A stretch of 64,000 bases of DNA. It comes from Anaerobaca sp035448545. GTDB lineage: Bacteria > Planctomycetota > Phycisphaerae > Sedimentisphaerales > Anaerobacaceae. Both the position numbers and the translations under genes were made by a program. The DNA is taken from positions 87,837-151,836 of the forward strand of contig DAOTJE010000009.1 in NCBI GenBank assembly GCA_035448545.1. The letters run 5' to 3'. The notes beneath the pieces were generated by a model. It was not told the origin of the DNA, searched no databases, and worked only from the letters and a program-made list of their open reading frames with translations. Below, in pieces: positions 50,918 through 60,551 of the stretch (within the stretch, counting starts at the first letter, position 1; each line of letters begins with the position of its first letter).

Positions 50918-53629
50918 ATGGATGGTCGCCAGAGTTCCAAGGACAGGAATCCCGCTCGTGCCGACGATCTGACCGCTTCAGCAGCCAGCGACCAGCGACA
51001 CGGGCAACAAGCAGGCCCAAGGCGAGCGAGCCAACTGCCGCGGACGGAGGCCTGCCTTCGGGGCATCTATCGCTCCACTACGATCGGCATTGGTCTGGTT
51101 ACCAACCGCATCATGCAGGATGTCAACGATCGGCTGTGTGAAATGGTCGGCTACTCCCTGGAGGAACTCCTCGGGAAAGACGCCCGCATGCTGTACCTCA
51201 ATGACGACGACTACAACCACGTCGGCCGGCAGGCGTATCGGCCAGTCGCCGAATGCGGCACCGTCGAAACGCGCTGGCGGCGCAAAGACGGCGGCGTTAT
51301 CAACGTCTTGCTCACGTCGACTCCTTTGGACCCCGACGATCTGTCCGAGGGGGTTTTGTTCACCGTACTGGACATCACCGCGCGCAAGGCAGCGGAAGAG
51401 GAGTTGCAAAGTCTCTTCGATCTTTCGCTGGATATGGTGTGTATCGCGGACATCTACACGGCCACTTTCGTCAAGGTCAATCCGGCGTTCGAGCGGACGT
51501 TGGGTTACACACCAGAGGAACTGCAGCGTCGGTCCTTTCTCGACCTCGTTCATCCGGACGATGTCGCTCCGACAAGGGCCATCATCGAGGAAAGACTGCA
51601 AAAAGGCCAGATGGTCTTCAATTTCGAGAATCGCTACCGGTGCAAGGATGGATCCTACCGCTGGCTCAGTTGGATGTCACACCCCAAGCCGGAACAAGGC
51701 GTGACATATGCCATCGCCCGCGATGTCACAGAACTGAAGCGGCACGATCTGGTGCTGCGGACAAGCGAACAACGATATCGCACCCTCTTTGAGGCCGCCA
51801 ACGACGGGATCTTCACCCTGCGAGACGGAGTATTCACCGAGTGCAACTCTATGGTTCTGGCCATGTTCGGATGCACGCCGGCGCAGATCCTCGGCCGGCG
51901 GCCCGAAGATGTCTCGCCGCGCGTGCAGCCGGACGGCCGCGAATCCGCCGTCAAGGCAGCCGAGTATATTGCGGCCGCTCTCGACGGGGTCCCCCAGCGA
52001 TTCGAATGGCAACACACACGCTTCGACGGCACCCCCTTCGACACGGAAGTGAGCCTCAACGCAGTCCTCTTGCCTACCGGCCCCTGCGTGCAGGCCATCG
52101 TCCGGGACGTGACCGAACGCAGGAAAGCGGAGGCAGCGATCCGCGATAACGAGAGATTCCTCAGTGACGTGTTCAACGGCATCCAGGATGGCATCAGTGT
52201 GCTCGATCGCGATCTGACAATCGTCCGCGTCAATCGTTGGATGGAGTCGATGTATCGATCGCAGACCCCTCTGGTTGGCAAGAAGTGTTACGAAGTCTAC
52301 CAGCATCGGAAGGAGATATGTTCCTGGTGTCCGGCGATTCGCGTCTTGAAAACCGCCCAGCCACACAGCGAGACAGTCCCCTATCCTTCTGCGGAGGCCC
52401 CCCAGGGTTGGCTCGATCTTTCGGCCTTTCCTCTATGCGATACCTCCGAGCGGGTCGTCGGCGTGATCGAACACGTCAAGGACATCACGGAGCGGATACA
52501 GGCCGAAGAGCAGGTGCGCCGCGAGCGGGACCGGAGCCAGAAGTACCTGGACGTGGCGGGCGTGATGTTCATCGCCCTGGATTCGAGCGGTCGCGTCAGC
52601 CTGGTCAACCGCAAGGGTTGCGAGATTCTCGGGTATGACGAGCGGGAAATCCTCGGAATGGACTGGTTCGCGAATTTCGTGCCGGAGCGCATGCGCCGGG
52701 ACGTGTGGGGCATTTTCGACAAACTCCTGCAAGGGCAGATGAGCCTCGCCGAGTACGTCGAGACGCCGGTCCTCGTCCGGGACCGTTCGGAGCGAATGGT
52801 CGCCTGGCACAACACCGTGCTGACCGATGAAGCAGGAAGGATTATCGGCACGTTGAGCTCCGGAGAGGATATCACCGAGCGCAAGCGAACCGAGCAGAAA
52901 CTCCGCGAGCGGCAGGAGAACGAAAAGCAGACGATCGAAGCCGAACTGGCGAGAGTCCGCGACGAGCTGGTTCGCAAGACCCGCCTGGCGGCCCTGGGCC
53001 AGGTCTCCGGGAGCATCGCCCACGATCTGCGCAACCCGCTCGGCGCGGTCCGCAATGCCAGTTACCTGCTGCGCCGTCGCCTGCCGGCGGAGCAATCCGC
53101 CCTGCTCAGCCACATCACAATCATCGAGCAGGAGGTGGCGAAGGCCGACCGGATCATCACGAACCTCCTGAACATCACGCGGGCCCGATCGCCGAACAAG
53201 GAGCCGGTCGACGTGGGTGCCCTGGCGCAAGCCGTCTGGAAACGCTGTGTCTACCCGGAAAGCGTGCGATTCCGCACCGAACTGTCCGAGGAGCCCTTCA
53301 TCGTCTGGGCGGACCAGGGCCAGTTGGCGCAGGTCTTTTCCAACCTCATCGCCAATGCCGCTGACGCCCTCGAAGGAAAGGGCGACTGCATCGTGGAGGC
53401 CCTGCGGGAACCCCCGTTCGACGTTCTGATCGTGCGCGACACGGGCCCGGGGTGGTCGGCCGAGGTGCGACAGAGATTGTTCGAACCCCTCGTCACCACC
53501 AAGACCTCCGGCACAGGGCTCGGGCTGGCCATCTGCCGTCAGATCATCGAGAGCCACGGAGGAACGATTGAGGCCATCGACGGATACCCGCACGGAGCGG
53601 CCGTGCGGATTCGGCTGCCTCAATCGTGA
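50918..53629 (+). CDS. Soluble multi-PAS sensor histidine kinase
   Basis: A cytoplasmic kinase of ~903 residues without transmembrane segments. ATG 50918 follows GGGAA closely; ATG 50861 is possible but lacks a binding site. Five PAS domains follow in order (about 50-160, 165-285, 290-410, 415-535, 540-665), several ending in the PAC pattern DITERKxxE. The fourth has a Cys cluster, KKCYEVYQHRKEICSWCP (Cys457, 468, 471), that could bind a metal or sense redox. The dimerisation domain has SIAHDLRNPLGAV (phospho-acceptor His702). The ATPase domain has NLIANAADAL, DTGPGW and TSGTGLGLAI. It is followed by the double-receiver gene 30 bases later. Confidence 0.92.
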   Translation: MDGRQSSKDRNPARADDLTASAASDQRHGQQAGPRRASQLPRTEACLRGIYRSTTIGIGLVTNRIMQDVNDRLCEMVGYSLEELLGKDARMLYLNDDDYNHVGRQAYRPVAECGTVETRWRRKDGGVINVLLTSTPLDPDDLSEGVLFTVLDITARKAAEEELQSLFDLSLDMVCIADIYTATFVKVNPAFERTLGYTPEELQRRSFLDLVHPDDVAPTRAIIEERLQKGQMVFNFENRYRCKDGSYRWLSWMSHPKPEQGVTYAIARDVTELKRHDLVLRTSEQRYRTLFEAANDGIFTLRDGVFTECNSMVLAMFGCTPAQILGRRPEDVSPRVQPDGRESAVKAAEYIAAALDGVPQRFEWQHTRFDGTPFDTEVSLNAVLLPTGPCVQAIVRDVTERRKAEAAIRDNERFLSDVFNGIQDGISVLDRDLTIVRVNRWMESMYRSQTPLVGKKCYEVYQHRKEICSWCPAIRVLKTAQPHSETVPYPSAEAPQGWLDLSAFPLCDTSERVVGVIEHVKDITERIQAEEQVRRERDRSQKYLDVAGVMFIALDSSGRVSLVNRKGCEILGYDEREILGMDWFANFVPERMRRDVWGIFDKLLQGQMSLAEYVETPVLVRDRSERMVAWHNTVLTDEAGRIIGTLSSGEDITERKRTEQKLRERQENEKQTIEAELARVRDELVRKTRLAALGQVSGSIAHDLRNPLGAVRNASYLLRRRLPAEQSALLSHITIIEQEVAKADRIITNLLNITRARSPNKEPVDVGALAQAVWKRCVYPESVRFRTELSEEPFIVWADQGQLAQVFSNLIANAADALEGKGDCIVEALREPPFDVLIVRDTGPGWSAEVRQRLFEPLVTTKTSGTGLGLAICRQIIESHGGTIEAIDGYPHGAAVRIRLPQS

Positions 53630-53659
53630 CACGCAATCCACAGACTGGGGAGGATTGCC

Positions 53660-54448
53660 ATGCATAACCATAGGACAGCTGCGATGGACCGAAGGGTCCT
53701 CATCGTTGACGACGAGGCCAACATGCGAAAGACGCTGGCCGAGATCCTCCGCGACGAGGGCTATCAGGTCACCACAGCCGCCAGCGGAGACGAGGCGGTC
53801 CGCCTGTGCCGGACGAATCGTTTTGAAGCGATCCTGATGGACGTCCGCATGCCGGGCATCGACGGCGTCGAGGCCTTCCGCCGGATCCGCCAGCACCAGG
53901 AGGACGCCCGCGTCATCCTCATGAGCGCCTACAGCATCGAGGCCTTGAAGGAGGCGGCTCTCGACGACGGCGCCATCGCTTTCCTCCCCAAGCCGCTCGA
54001 CCTCGATCGGGTCATCGATCTCGTCGCGGAGGCCACCGATACCGCCATTCTGGTCGTGGAGCACGAGGAGCAAACCGCCGCCGTGCTCCAGAAAGGCCTG
54101 CGTGAGCAAGGCTATCGCGTGACCGTCGCCCGAAGCCCGCAGGATGCACTGGAGCTGGTCGAACAGATACAATTCGACCTGATCTTTCTCGAAGCCAGTC
54201 TTCCGGCCATGAACGGGCTCGATCTATACCTGGCCATCCGCCGGGTCACCCCGAGCGTGGTGGCCATCATGATCGCCGGGCTGGAAGAGGAGTACGCGGC
54301 CCTCGCACGGGAAGCCGTGGAACACAACGCATATGCGATCGTCAAGAAGCCATTGGAGATCGATCTGATTTTGGACATGCTCTATCGCATCATGGGAAGG
54401 CGGATCTCCGGCGATCATCGCAAGCCGCCCTGGTCCGGTTCCGGATGA
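53660..54448 (+). CDS. Double receiver-domain protein (second receiver degenerate)
   Basis: A 262-residue protein made of two REC domains without a DNA-binding output. GGGGAGG lies 6 bases from the start. The first receiver is canonical: VLIVDDEANM, phospho-acceptor Asp61 in ILMDVRMPG, and LPKPL near the C-terminal end. In the second, the acidic pair is replaced by Glu134-His135 in VVEHEEQ and the phospho-acceptor is Glu178 in IFLEASLPAMNG, while the conserved Lys remains in VKKPLE. It is likely phosphorylated on the first domain by the preceding kinase and may relay the signal. Glu can mimic a phosphorylated Asp, so the second domain may be locked in one state. Confidence 0.9.
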   Translation: MHNHRTAAMDRRVLIVDDEANMRKTLAEILRDEGYQVTTAASGDEAVRLCRTNRFEAILMDVRMPGIDGVEAFRRIRQHQEDARVILMSAYSIEALKEAALDDGAIAFLPKPLDLDRVIDLVAEATDTAILVVEHEEQTAAVLQKGLREQGYRVTVARSPQDALELVEQIQFDLIFLEASLPAMNGLDLYLAIRRVTPSVVAIMIAGLEEEYAALAREAVEHNAYAIVKKPLEIDLILDMLYRIMGRRISGDHRKPPWSGSG

Positions 54449-54476
54449 CGACAGGGTGTGTCGGGAGGATGCACCG

Positions 54477-57215
54477 ATGGCCCCATGCCCTGCGCAAGAG
54501 ACGTATCGTCGCGTGCTCATCGTCGAAGATGACGACGCGCAGCGATGGACTCTGACGGGAATCCTCGAAGAGGAAGGGCTCGATGTCACGGCGTGTGCCA
54601 GCGCCACGGAGGCTCTGGAACACCTCCGACACGACAACATTCGGGTGGTCGTGCTGGACCTGCGGCTGCCCGACCTGACGGGGGTCCAACTGCTCAACCG
54701 ACTCGGGGACCGTGCCGACAACACCAGTATCATCATCAACACCGCCCACAGCTCCTACGAATCCGCCAAAGACGCCTTGAACCTCGGGGCGTTCGCTTAC
54801 GTCGAGAAGGCTGGTGACCCCGAAGAGCTGTTGCGTCAGGTCCATCGCGCCATAGCTTTCCAGCTCCGCCGGCACGCCGAACGGCTCGAGGCGACGGTCG
54901 CCGAGCGCGCCGACGAATTGAAGGAGGCCAACCGGGCACTGAGGCAGGAGATTGCCGAACGCCGGGAAGCCGAAATGGCGGTGCGGGAGAGCGAGACGCG
55001 CTTTCGAGAGTTGGTGGAACTCCTGCCGCAGATCGTCATCGAAACGGACAGCTCCGGGCGAATCACGTTTGTCAACCACTTTGGTCAGGACTCGTTCGGC
55101 GGTGACAGCCACGAACTGGCCGAACGTCATATCCACGACCTGTTTGCCCCGGAAGACCGGGAGCGACTCACACAAAACCTCCAGAAACGCCTGAGCGGCA
55201 AGCGTCTCGAAGATCACGAGTACCTGGCTCTCCACGCCGATGGAACCACCTTTCCCGTGCTGCTGTACAGTTCCCGCATCGTGCGGGACGGGCAGCCCGT
55301 GGGGTTGCGGTGCATTGCCGTCGACATCTCAGATCGTCGGGCTGCGGAGATCGCTCTGCAGCAGAGCAAGGCCAAGCCGGAAAGCATTTTTGAGTCTTCG
55401 CCCGACGCCATCACCGTGACGGACCTGGATCTGCGCATCGAGGACTGCAACCCGGCCATGCTGCAGATGTTCGCTCTGCCGTCCAAGGACCACATCCTTG
55501 GGACCAGCATGGTTGACTTCATTGCCCGCCAGGACCATGAACGAGCCCGCCAGACGGTCGCCCAAGTCCGGCAGGACGGTTCGGTCCAGAACATTGGGCT
55601 GACTCTGGTCCGCCGCGACGGCCGCGAGTTCCCGTCCGAGATCTCCGCGAGCCTGATGAGGGACGTCTCGGGCCGGTCCCTGGGATTCGTCATCATCACC
55701 AGCGACATCACCGACCGCAAGCGGGCCGAAGACGCGCTGCGCGAAAGCGAGCGCAAGCTTTCTACTTTGATGGCCAACCTCCCGGGGATGGCGTACCGAT
55801 GCCTGGCCGACGACCAGTGGACCATGCTGTTTGTCAGCCAGGGCTGCGCCGCTCTGACAGGCTACGCCAGCGATGCCCTGATTGGCAATCAAGCGATCTC
55901 GTACGACCAGATCATCCACCCGGACGATCGTCGGCAGGTGCACGATCAGATCAATCAGGCACTCCGGGCCGGCGCCGCCTTCGAGATCGAGTACCGCATC
56001 GTTACCGCCGACGGCCGACAGAAGTGGGTGTGGGAGCGGGGCCGCCAGGTCGATGGAGCCGCCGGTAGCACCGGTGTGCTCGAGGGCTTCATCCTGGACG
56101 TATCGGAACGCAAGCAGGCGGAGGAGGCCCTGCGAACGGTCTCACGGCAGTGGCAGACCACGTTCGATTCGGTGTCGGACGTCATGTGGCTGCTCGACGG
56201 CCAATCGCGGATTCAGCGGTGCAACCGCGCCACGGCGGATCTGTTCGGCGGCGAATCCAACCGGATTCTCGGACGCCACTGCTGGGAGGTCGTCCATGGG
56301 AGCCGCGGCCCCATCGCCGAGTGCCCCATCGTTCGGATGCAGCAGACGCGGCATCGGGAGAGCATGTCGTTGCGCATCGGAAACCGGTGGTATGAGATCA
56401 CGGTCGATCCGATCCTCGGTCCCTCGGGCGTCTTGGAGGGCGCCGTGCACATCATGAGCGACATCACGGAATGGAAGGAGGCCAACGAGGAACTGCTGGC
56501 CTACCAACGGAAGCTGAAGTCCATCGCCTCCGAGCTGGCGCTGACCGAGGAACGGGAGCGACGTCGCATCGCGGCGGACTTGCACGATCACGCCTGCCAG
56601 TCTCTGGCCCTGTCGAAGATGCGGCTCCAGGAGATGCTCGAGCACGCCGATCCCACCTATGCGCGAGCCCTCCGCAACATCTGTGAGACGCTCAATGCCA
56701 CCATCGAGAGCGTGCGGGAATTGACATTCGACCTCAGTTCTCCCACTCTGTATAAGTTTGGACTCGAAGCGGCGTTGGAGGAACTGCTGGAGGACAAACT
56801 GCGGGCCGAGCATCACATTCAATACCGCTTCTCGGACGACCATGCGCCCAAACCCCTGTCGCAGGACGTGCTCGTTTTGCTGTTTCAATCCGTCCGGGAA
56901 CTACTGATCAACGTCATCAAGCACGCTTACGCCCACGAGGTGACTCTTGACATCCGGCGCCAGATCGACTGTATTAGGGTCGTCGTAGCCGACGACGGGG
57001 TGGGATTTGACGTTGACGAGGTCCTTTCGTCTCCCTCCCGGGGTCGCAGTGTGGGGCTGTTCAACATCCGAGAGCGCCTGGACTATATCGGGGGCAGGCT
57101 CGACATCGATTCTGCGCCGGGCCGGGGAAGCCGGTTCGTCCTGATCGCCCCGCTGAAGACCGAGGTGCATGCTACGAAGGAGAGCCATGATGGCGGTGAG
57201 AATTCTGCTCGTTGA
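54477..57215 (+). CDS. Hybrid REC-PAS NarL-type sensor histidine kinase
   Basis: A cytoplasmic kinase of 912 residues. ATG 54477 is 7 bases after GGGAGGA; the GTG at 54456 is less likely. An N-terminal receiver (~8-125) with VLIVEDDDAQR, VVLDLRLPDL and YVEKAG leads through a coiled coil into four PAS domains (about 165-285, 290-410, 415-540, 545-665). The last contains RHCWEVVHGSRGPIAECP, resembling the Cys-bearing PAS of the first kinase but with one fewer Cys. The HisKA_3 domain contains the block RERRRIAADLHDHACQSLAL (His703), followed by the ATPase domain with LINVIKHAYAH, ADDGVGFD and GLFNIRERLDYIGG. It probably phosphorylates the overlapping NarL-type regulator. Confidence 0.92.
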   Translation: MAPCPAQETYRRVLIVEDDDAQRWTLTGILEEEGLDVTACASATEALEHLRHDNIRVVVLDLRLPDLTGVQLLNRLGDRADNTSIIINTAHSSYESAKDALNLGAFAYVEKAGDPEELLRQVHRAIAFQLRRHAERLEATVAERADELKEANRALRQEIAERREAEMAVRESETRFRELVELLPQIVIETDSSGRITFVNHFGQDSFGGDSHELAERHIHDLFAPEDRERLTQNLQKRLSGKRLEDHEYLALHADGTTFPVLLYSSRIVRDGQPVGLRCIAVDISDRRAAEIALQQSKAKPESIFESSPDAITVTDLDLRIEDCNPAMLQMFALPSKDHILGTSMVDFIARQDHERARQTVAQVRQDGSVQNIGLTLVRRDGREFPSEISASLMRDVSGRSLGFVIITSDITDRKRAEDALRESERKLSTLMANLPGMAYRCLADDQWTMLFVSQGCAALTGYASDALIGNQAISYDQIIHPDDRRQVHDQINQALRAGAAFEIEYRIVTADGRQKWVWERGRQVDGAAGSTGVLEGFILDVSERKQAEEALRTVSRQWQTTFDSVSDVMWLLDGQSRIQRCNRATADLFGGESNRILGRHCWEVVHGSRGPIAECPIVRMQQTRHRESMSLRIGNRWYEITVDPILGPSGVLEGAVHIMSDITEWKEANEELLAYQRKLKSIASELALTEERERRRIAADLHDHACQSLALSKMRLQEMLEHADPTYARALRNICETLNATIESVRELTFDLSSPTLYKFGLEAALEELLEDKLRAEHHIQYRFSDDHAPKPLSQDVLVLLFQSVRELLINVIKHAYAHEVTLDIRRQIDCIRVVVADDGVGFDVDEVLSSPSRGRSVGLFNIRERLDYIGGRLDIDSAPGRGSRFVLIAPLKTEVHATKESHDGGENSAR

Positions 57216-57837
57216 CGATCATCAGGTTCTGCGCGAGGGGCTCCGGTCACTCCTGGAGCAGCAACCGAACATGGAGGTGGTGGGCGAGGCGAGCGATGGC
57301 ATGATGGCCTTGCGGCTGGTCCGCGAACTCCGCCCCGACCTGGTGATCATGGACGTGAACATGGAGGGCATGGACGGGATCGACGCTACCCGGATGATCA
57401 ATCGCGAGCATCCCGAGACCAAAGTCCTGGCCCTGTCCATGTTTCTGAGGAAGACCTTCATTTCCGAGATGTTCAAGAGCGGCGCCGCCGGTTACCTGCT
57501 CAAGGACAATGCATTCTCGGAGATCGTCGAGGCCATCCGCACGATCCTCAGCGGGGAGAAGTACGTCTGCGCCAAGGTGGCGGCCCTGCTGGTGGACGAG
57601 TACGTCCAGGAGGGCCAGGATCCCCACGCCAAGGAACGACTGACCAAACGGGAGATCGAGGTGATTCGGATGCTGGCCGATGGCAAGACCTCGAAAGAGA
57701 TCGCTCTGATCACCGAGACCAGCGTGAAGACCGTGGACGCCTGCCGACGGCGCATCATGCAGAAACTGGCGATGACAAGCATCGCCGAACTGGTGAAATA
57801 CGCCATTCGCGAAGGACTGACCACCGTGGACCAGTAG
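57187..57837 (+). CDS. NarL/FixJ-type response regulator
   Basis: A LuxR-type transcriptional regulator of 216 residues. AAGGAG at 57177-57182 allows ATG 57187 (4 bases) or 57190 (7 bases). It overlaps the kinase gene by 29 bases, so the two are coupled. The receiver has ILLVDDHQVLREGL, phospho-acceptor Asp56 in IMDVNMEGMDGID, and YLLKDN. The C-terminal helix-turn-helix contains LTKREIEVIRMLADGKTSKE, followed by a TSVKTVDACRRRIM recognition helix. HisKA_3 kinases normally pair with this class, so the neighbouring kinase is the likely partner. Its target is probably nearby, for instance the porin, but this is not shown. Confidence 0.94.
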   Translation: MMAVRILLVDDHQVLREGLRSLLEQQPNMEVVGEASDGMMALRLVRELRPDLVIMDVNMEGMDGIDATRMINREHPETKVLALSMFLRKTFISEMFKSGAAGYLLKDNAFSEIVEAIRTILSGEKYVCAKVAALLVDEYVQEGQDPHAKERLTKREIEVIRMLADGKTSKEIALITETSVKTVDACRRRIMQKLAMTSIAELVKYAIREGLTTVDQ

Positions 57838-58085
57838 CGTCGGCAAGGCCCGACACACTGGTGCAACAACGGTTCGTCTGTCACACGTCCAGGCTCCGCC
57901 CCATTCCGCGGTAGCCACAGACTGTTTTGGAGTTAGCCAAAAGCCACCCCACTCAAGCATTTTACCCATTGCGCCATCCTGGCGATCTTCCGAGAATGCG
58001 CATGAATGGAATCACACGCGGCTCGCCGAGGAATTCAAGGTCGCAACCGAAAGTTGGGGGGGCCAACTGTCGGGGAATCTGACGC

Positions 58086-58733
58086 ATGCGGATTGTGCTG
58101 GTTGCCGATGATCGCATTCTGTGCGACGGCTTGCGGGCCCTGTTCGGTCAGGATTCGATGACGGAAGTCATCGGGGAGACCCACAGCGGCCCGGAAGCCG
58201 TCGAACTGGTGGGGAGCCTTCGCCCGGAAATCGTGCTCATCGATCTGGGATCCTGGACCTCGGCAAACATGGATACGATACGCCGCATCTCTCAGACGCA
58301 TCCGCCGGGTAGAATCGTCGCCTTGTCCCCTATCCGAAGTCAGGCCTTCGTCGCCGAGGCCTTTCGCGCCGGCATCCACGCTTACGTCCTCAAGCAGAAC
58401 GGCTTCGACGAACTCCTCCTTGCCGTCAAGACCGTGCACTCGGGCTCGACATATCTGTGCCGCGGAGTCAGAGAACTGCTCCTTCCGGATTACGCACCGT
58501 CGCGGAATAGCGGTCGCAGACTCTCCGAGGCTTGCCTGACCGAGCGGGAATCGGCCGTTCTGCAACTCCTGACGGAGGGACGAACCTCGAAAGAAATCGC
58601 ACTTGTGCTCGAGGTCAGTTCGAAGACCATTGATGCCTGCCGGCGCCAGATCATGCGAAAACTCGAAGTGGACAGCATGGCGGGCCTGGTTAAGCGGGCC
58701 CTCGCAATGGGGGTCGCCACCCTCACCTCCTGA
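58086..58733 (+). CDS. Second NarL-type response regulator with atypical receiver loop
   Basis: A paralogue of the preceding regulator, 215 residues. The DNA-binding half is closely related (TERESAVLQLLTEGRTSKE and SSKTIDACRRQIMRKL). The receiver keeps VADDRIL, Asp53 in LIDLGSWTS and VLKQNG, but the loop after Asp53 lacks the usual MP and the helical face is altered. Phosphorylation may be weaker or regulated differently. A small hairpin AGTTGG/CCAACT (58052-58068) precedes the start with only a weak ribosome binding site. The 248-base gap before it holds no ORF. Confidence 0.88.
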   Translation: MRIVLVADDRILCDGLRALFGQDSMTEVIGETHSGPEAVELVGSLRPEIVLIDLGSWTSANMDTIRRISQTHPPGRIVALSPIRSQAFVAEAFRAGIHAYVLKQNGFDELLLAVKTVHSGSTYLCRGVRELLLPDYAPSRNSGRRLSEACLTERESAVLQLLTEGRTSKEIALVLEVSSKTIDACRRQIMRKLEVDSMAGLVKRALAMGVATLTS

Positions 58734-59363
58734 TCGCTGCCGCACACCAGTCAAGCTGTCGTCGCGCGCCCCAGTGTCACCGCATACCTCCTTCGCGGAC
58801 GTGCCTGTCCCGTCCCCTCCTCGCACATACTGTCTCTGTCCCCCGCCGTCCCAGGGTATCTCCCAAGTATCATGGTCCCTTTGCTTGCTCTGAATAGCCA
58901 ATGGCTAATCATAGTCTCCGCGCCCGTAGCCGATACCAGTTGCTCCTGAGAGATCCATACGCGGGGATCGATCTGACAACGAAGGGATCCACGAACCAGG
59001 ATACGAGCTCGGTATGATGCTGAATTGGGACGCGAACAGTCACCCAGGATCGCGTCGCGGTCAGGTATGGCTGTTCCACCACAGCGCGCTCATGACTCTT
59101 CAAGGAATGGCGTCCGCCCCACTCCGTTTCGGAGTTCTCACAAAGGCGGCAGGGCGGCATTCCAGCGATCCCGTCCGTCACGTCGCAGGTGCAAGGGTCA
59201 CCTCCTCCAGTGGCGCCTGCCCGCTTGACGGAATCCATTTCAGCGACCTCGGCCCGCAAGTTCTGCCATCACAACGAATGCCGTCTCCGCCAACCGGACC
59301 GGCCCCACGAAGCGACACTCATAGATAAGCAGCTCTATGGCTGTAATGAAAGGAGTGATTATC
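58734..59363 (+). other. Gene-free region between the second regulator and the porin
   Basis: About 630 bases without a convincing gene on either strand. It includes a 13-base palindrome TAGCCAATGGCTA (58895-58907) that could be a regulator binding site and a small hairpin ACTCCG/CGGAGT near 59129-59143. The ribosome binding site AAAGGAG (59349-59355) for the porin lies at the end. A minus-strand open frame at 58909-59259 looks spurious. Confidence 0.4.
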
Positions 59364-60551
59364 ATGACCAGTACGTGCAAACCATGGGCCTGCGTCCTTC
59401 TCCCGGTTGGAGCGGGATTCGTCTTCGCGGCCGAACAACCTTCGGCCCCTTCCGCGACCTCCGCCGAATCGGTCACGCCGAAGAGCGAGAGTCAAACGCT
59501 CCTGGAAAGCCTGCCGGCGTGGCTGCGCAGCATGAAGATCTCGGGCGACTTCCGATATCGACATGAGCGGGCGGACGACGAGACCAAGACGACGGAACGC
59601 GATCGTCATCGCATTCGGGCCCGCCTGATCGTGTCCAGCAAGGTCAACGATCAGGTCGACGCCACCGTGGGTCTGGCCAGCGGCACGGATGAGAGCCCCA
59701 CCAACACCAACCAGGATTTGAAAGGCGCTTTTTCGAGCAAGGATCTCTGGCTGGATCTGGCCTTTATCAACTATCACCCCGCTGCTGTCGAAGGGCTCGA
59801 CGTGTTCGCCGGCAAGATCCAGAACCTGTACTACTCGCCCGGCAACAGTGACCTGCTGTTCGATACGGATGTCAACCCCGAGGGCATCGCCGCCACCTGT
59901 GGCAAGGACCTCAACGACACCGTAAGCATTTTTGGTACGTTCGGCGGCTATTATGTGGAGGAGCGGAGCACCGATGTGGATACGAGCCTGTGGGGCATCC
60001 AGGGGGGACTGACCTGGAAGGTTCCGCAAGTTGAAAACATGAGCATGACCGCCGGAGGCAGATACTTTGACTACGGCAATCTCCAGGGCTAGGCGGCCCT
60101 GGGCGACGATCCCACCGATTTCCGTGGCAACCGCAGCGTCGATGGAGGGTATGAGAACGACTTCAACATCCTTCAGGGGTTCGCCCAGGTGGGCTTCCAG
60201 ATCGCCGGCCAGCCCTGCAAGGTGTTCGCCGACGTGCTCGTCAACAACGGCGCCGAATCCGACGAGGACACCGGCTATCTGGTCGGAGCCAGCATAGGCA
60301 AGTGCAAGGCGCCGGGCAGTTGGGCCTTTGCCTACAACTACCGGGACCTCGAAGCGGACTGCGAATTGGGCGTCCTGAGCAACTCCACCTTCGCCGGCGG
60401 CGGCACCGGCGTGCGGGGGCACAAACTCTCGCTGGCCTATCAGGTGGCAAAGAATTGCTCCTTCGGCGTCAACTACATGATCGGGGAGCAAGTCCAGGAA
60501 GACACGACGGATTACGACGTCCTCCTGGCCGAGTTCAACTTCAAGTTTTAG
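59364..60551 (+). pseudogene. Putative outer-membrane porin, interrupted by an in-frame amber codon
   Basis: The reading frame encodes a signal peptide (ending near FVFAAEQ) and a beta-barrel protein rich in alternating hydrophobic/polar strands: KISGDFRYRHERADDETKT, then RIRARLIVSSKVNDQVDA, AFINYHP, FAGKIQNLYY, and the C-terminal LLAEFNFKF ending in Phe as usual for outer-membrane barrels. ATG 59364 is 8 bases after AAAGGAG. A TAG at 60090-60092 (codon 243) lies in the same frame, and the sequence on both sides continues as porin (GGRYFDYGNLQG, then AALGDDPTDFRGNRS). So it is a nonsense mutation, a sequencing error, or a recoded stop; a change from TAC or TAT (Tyr) would be a single base. 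Total length without the stop would be ~394 residues. Confidence 0.8.

Noticed and set aside
58909..59259. Minus-strand open frame in the gap before the porin
   Set aside because: No binding site, no recognisable motif, and composition unlike neighbouring genes.
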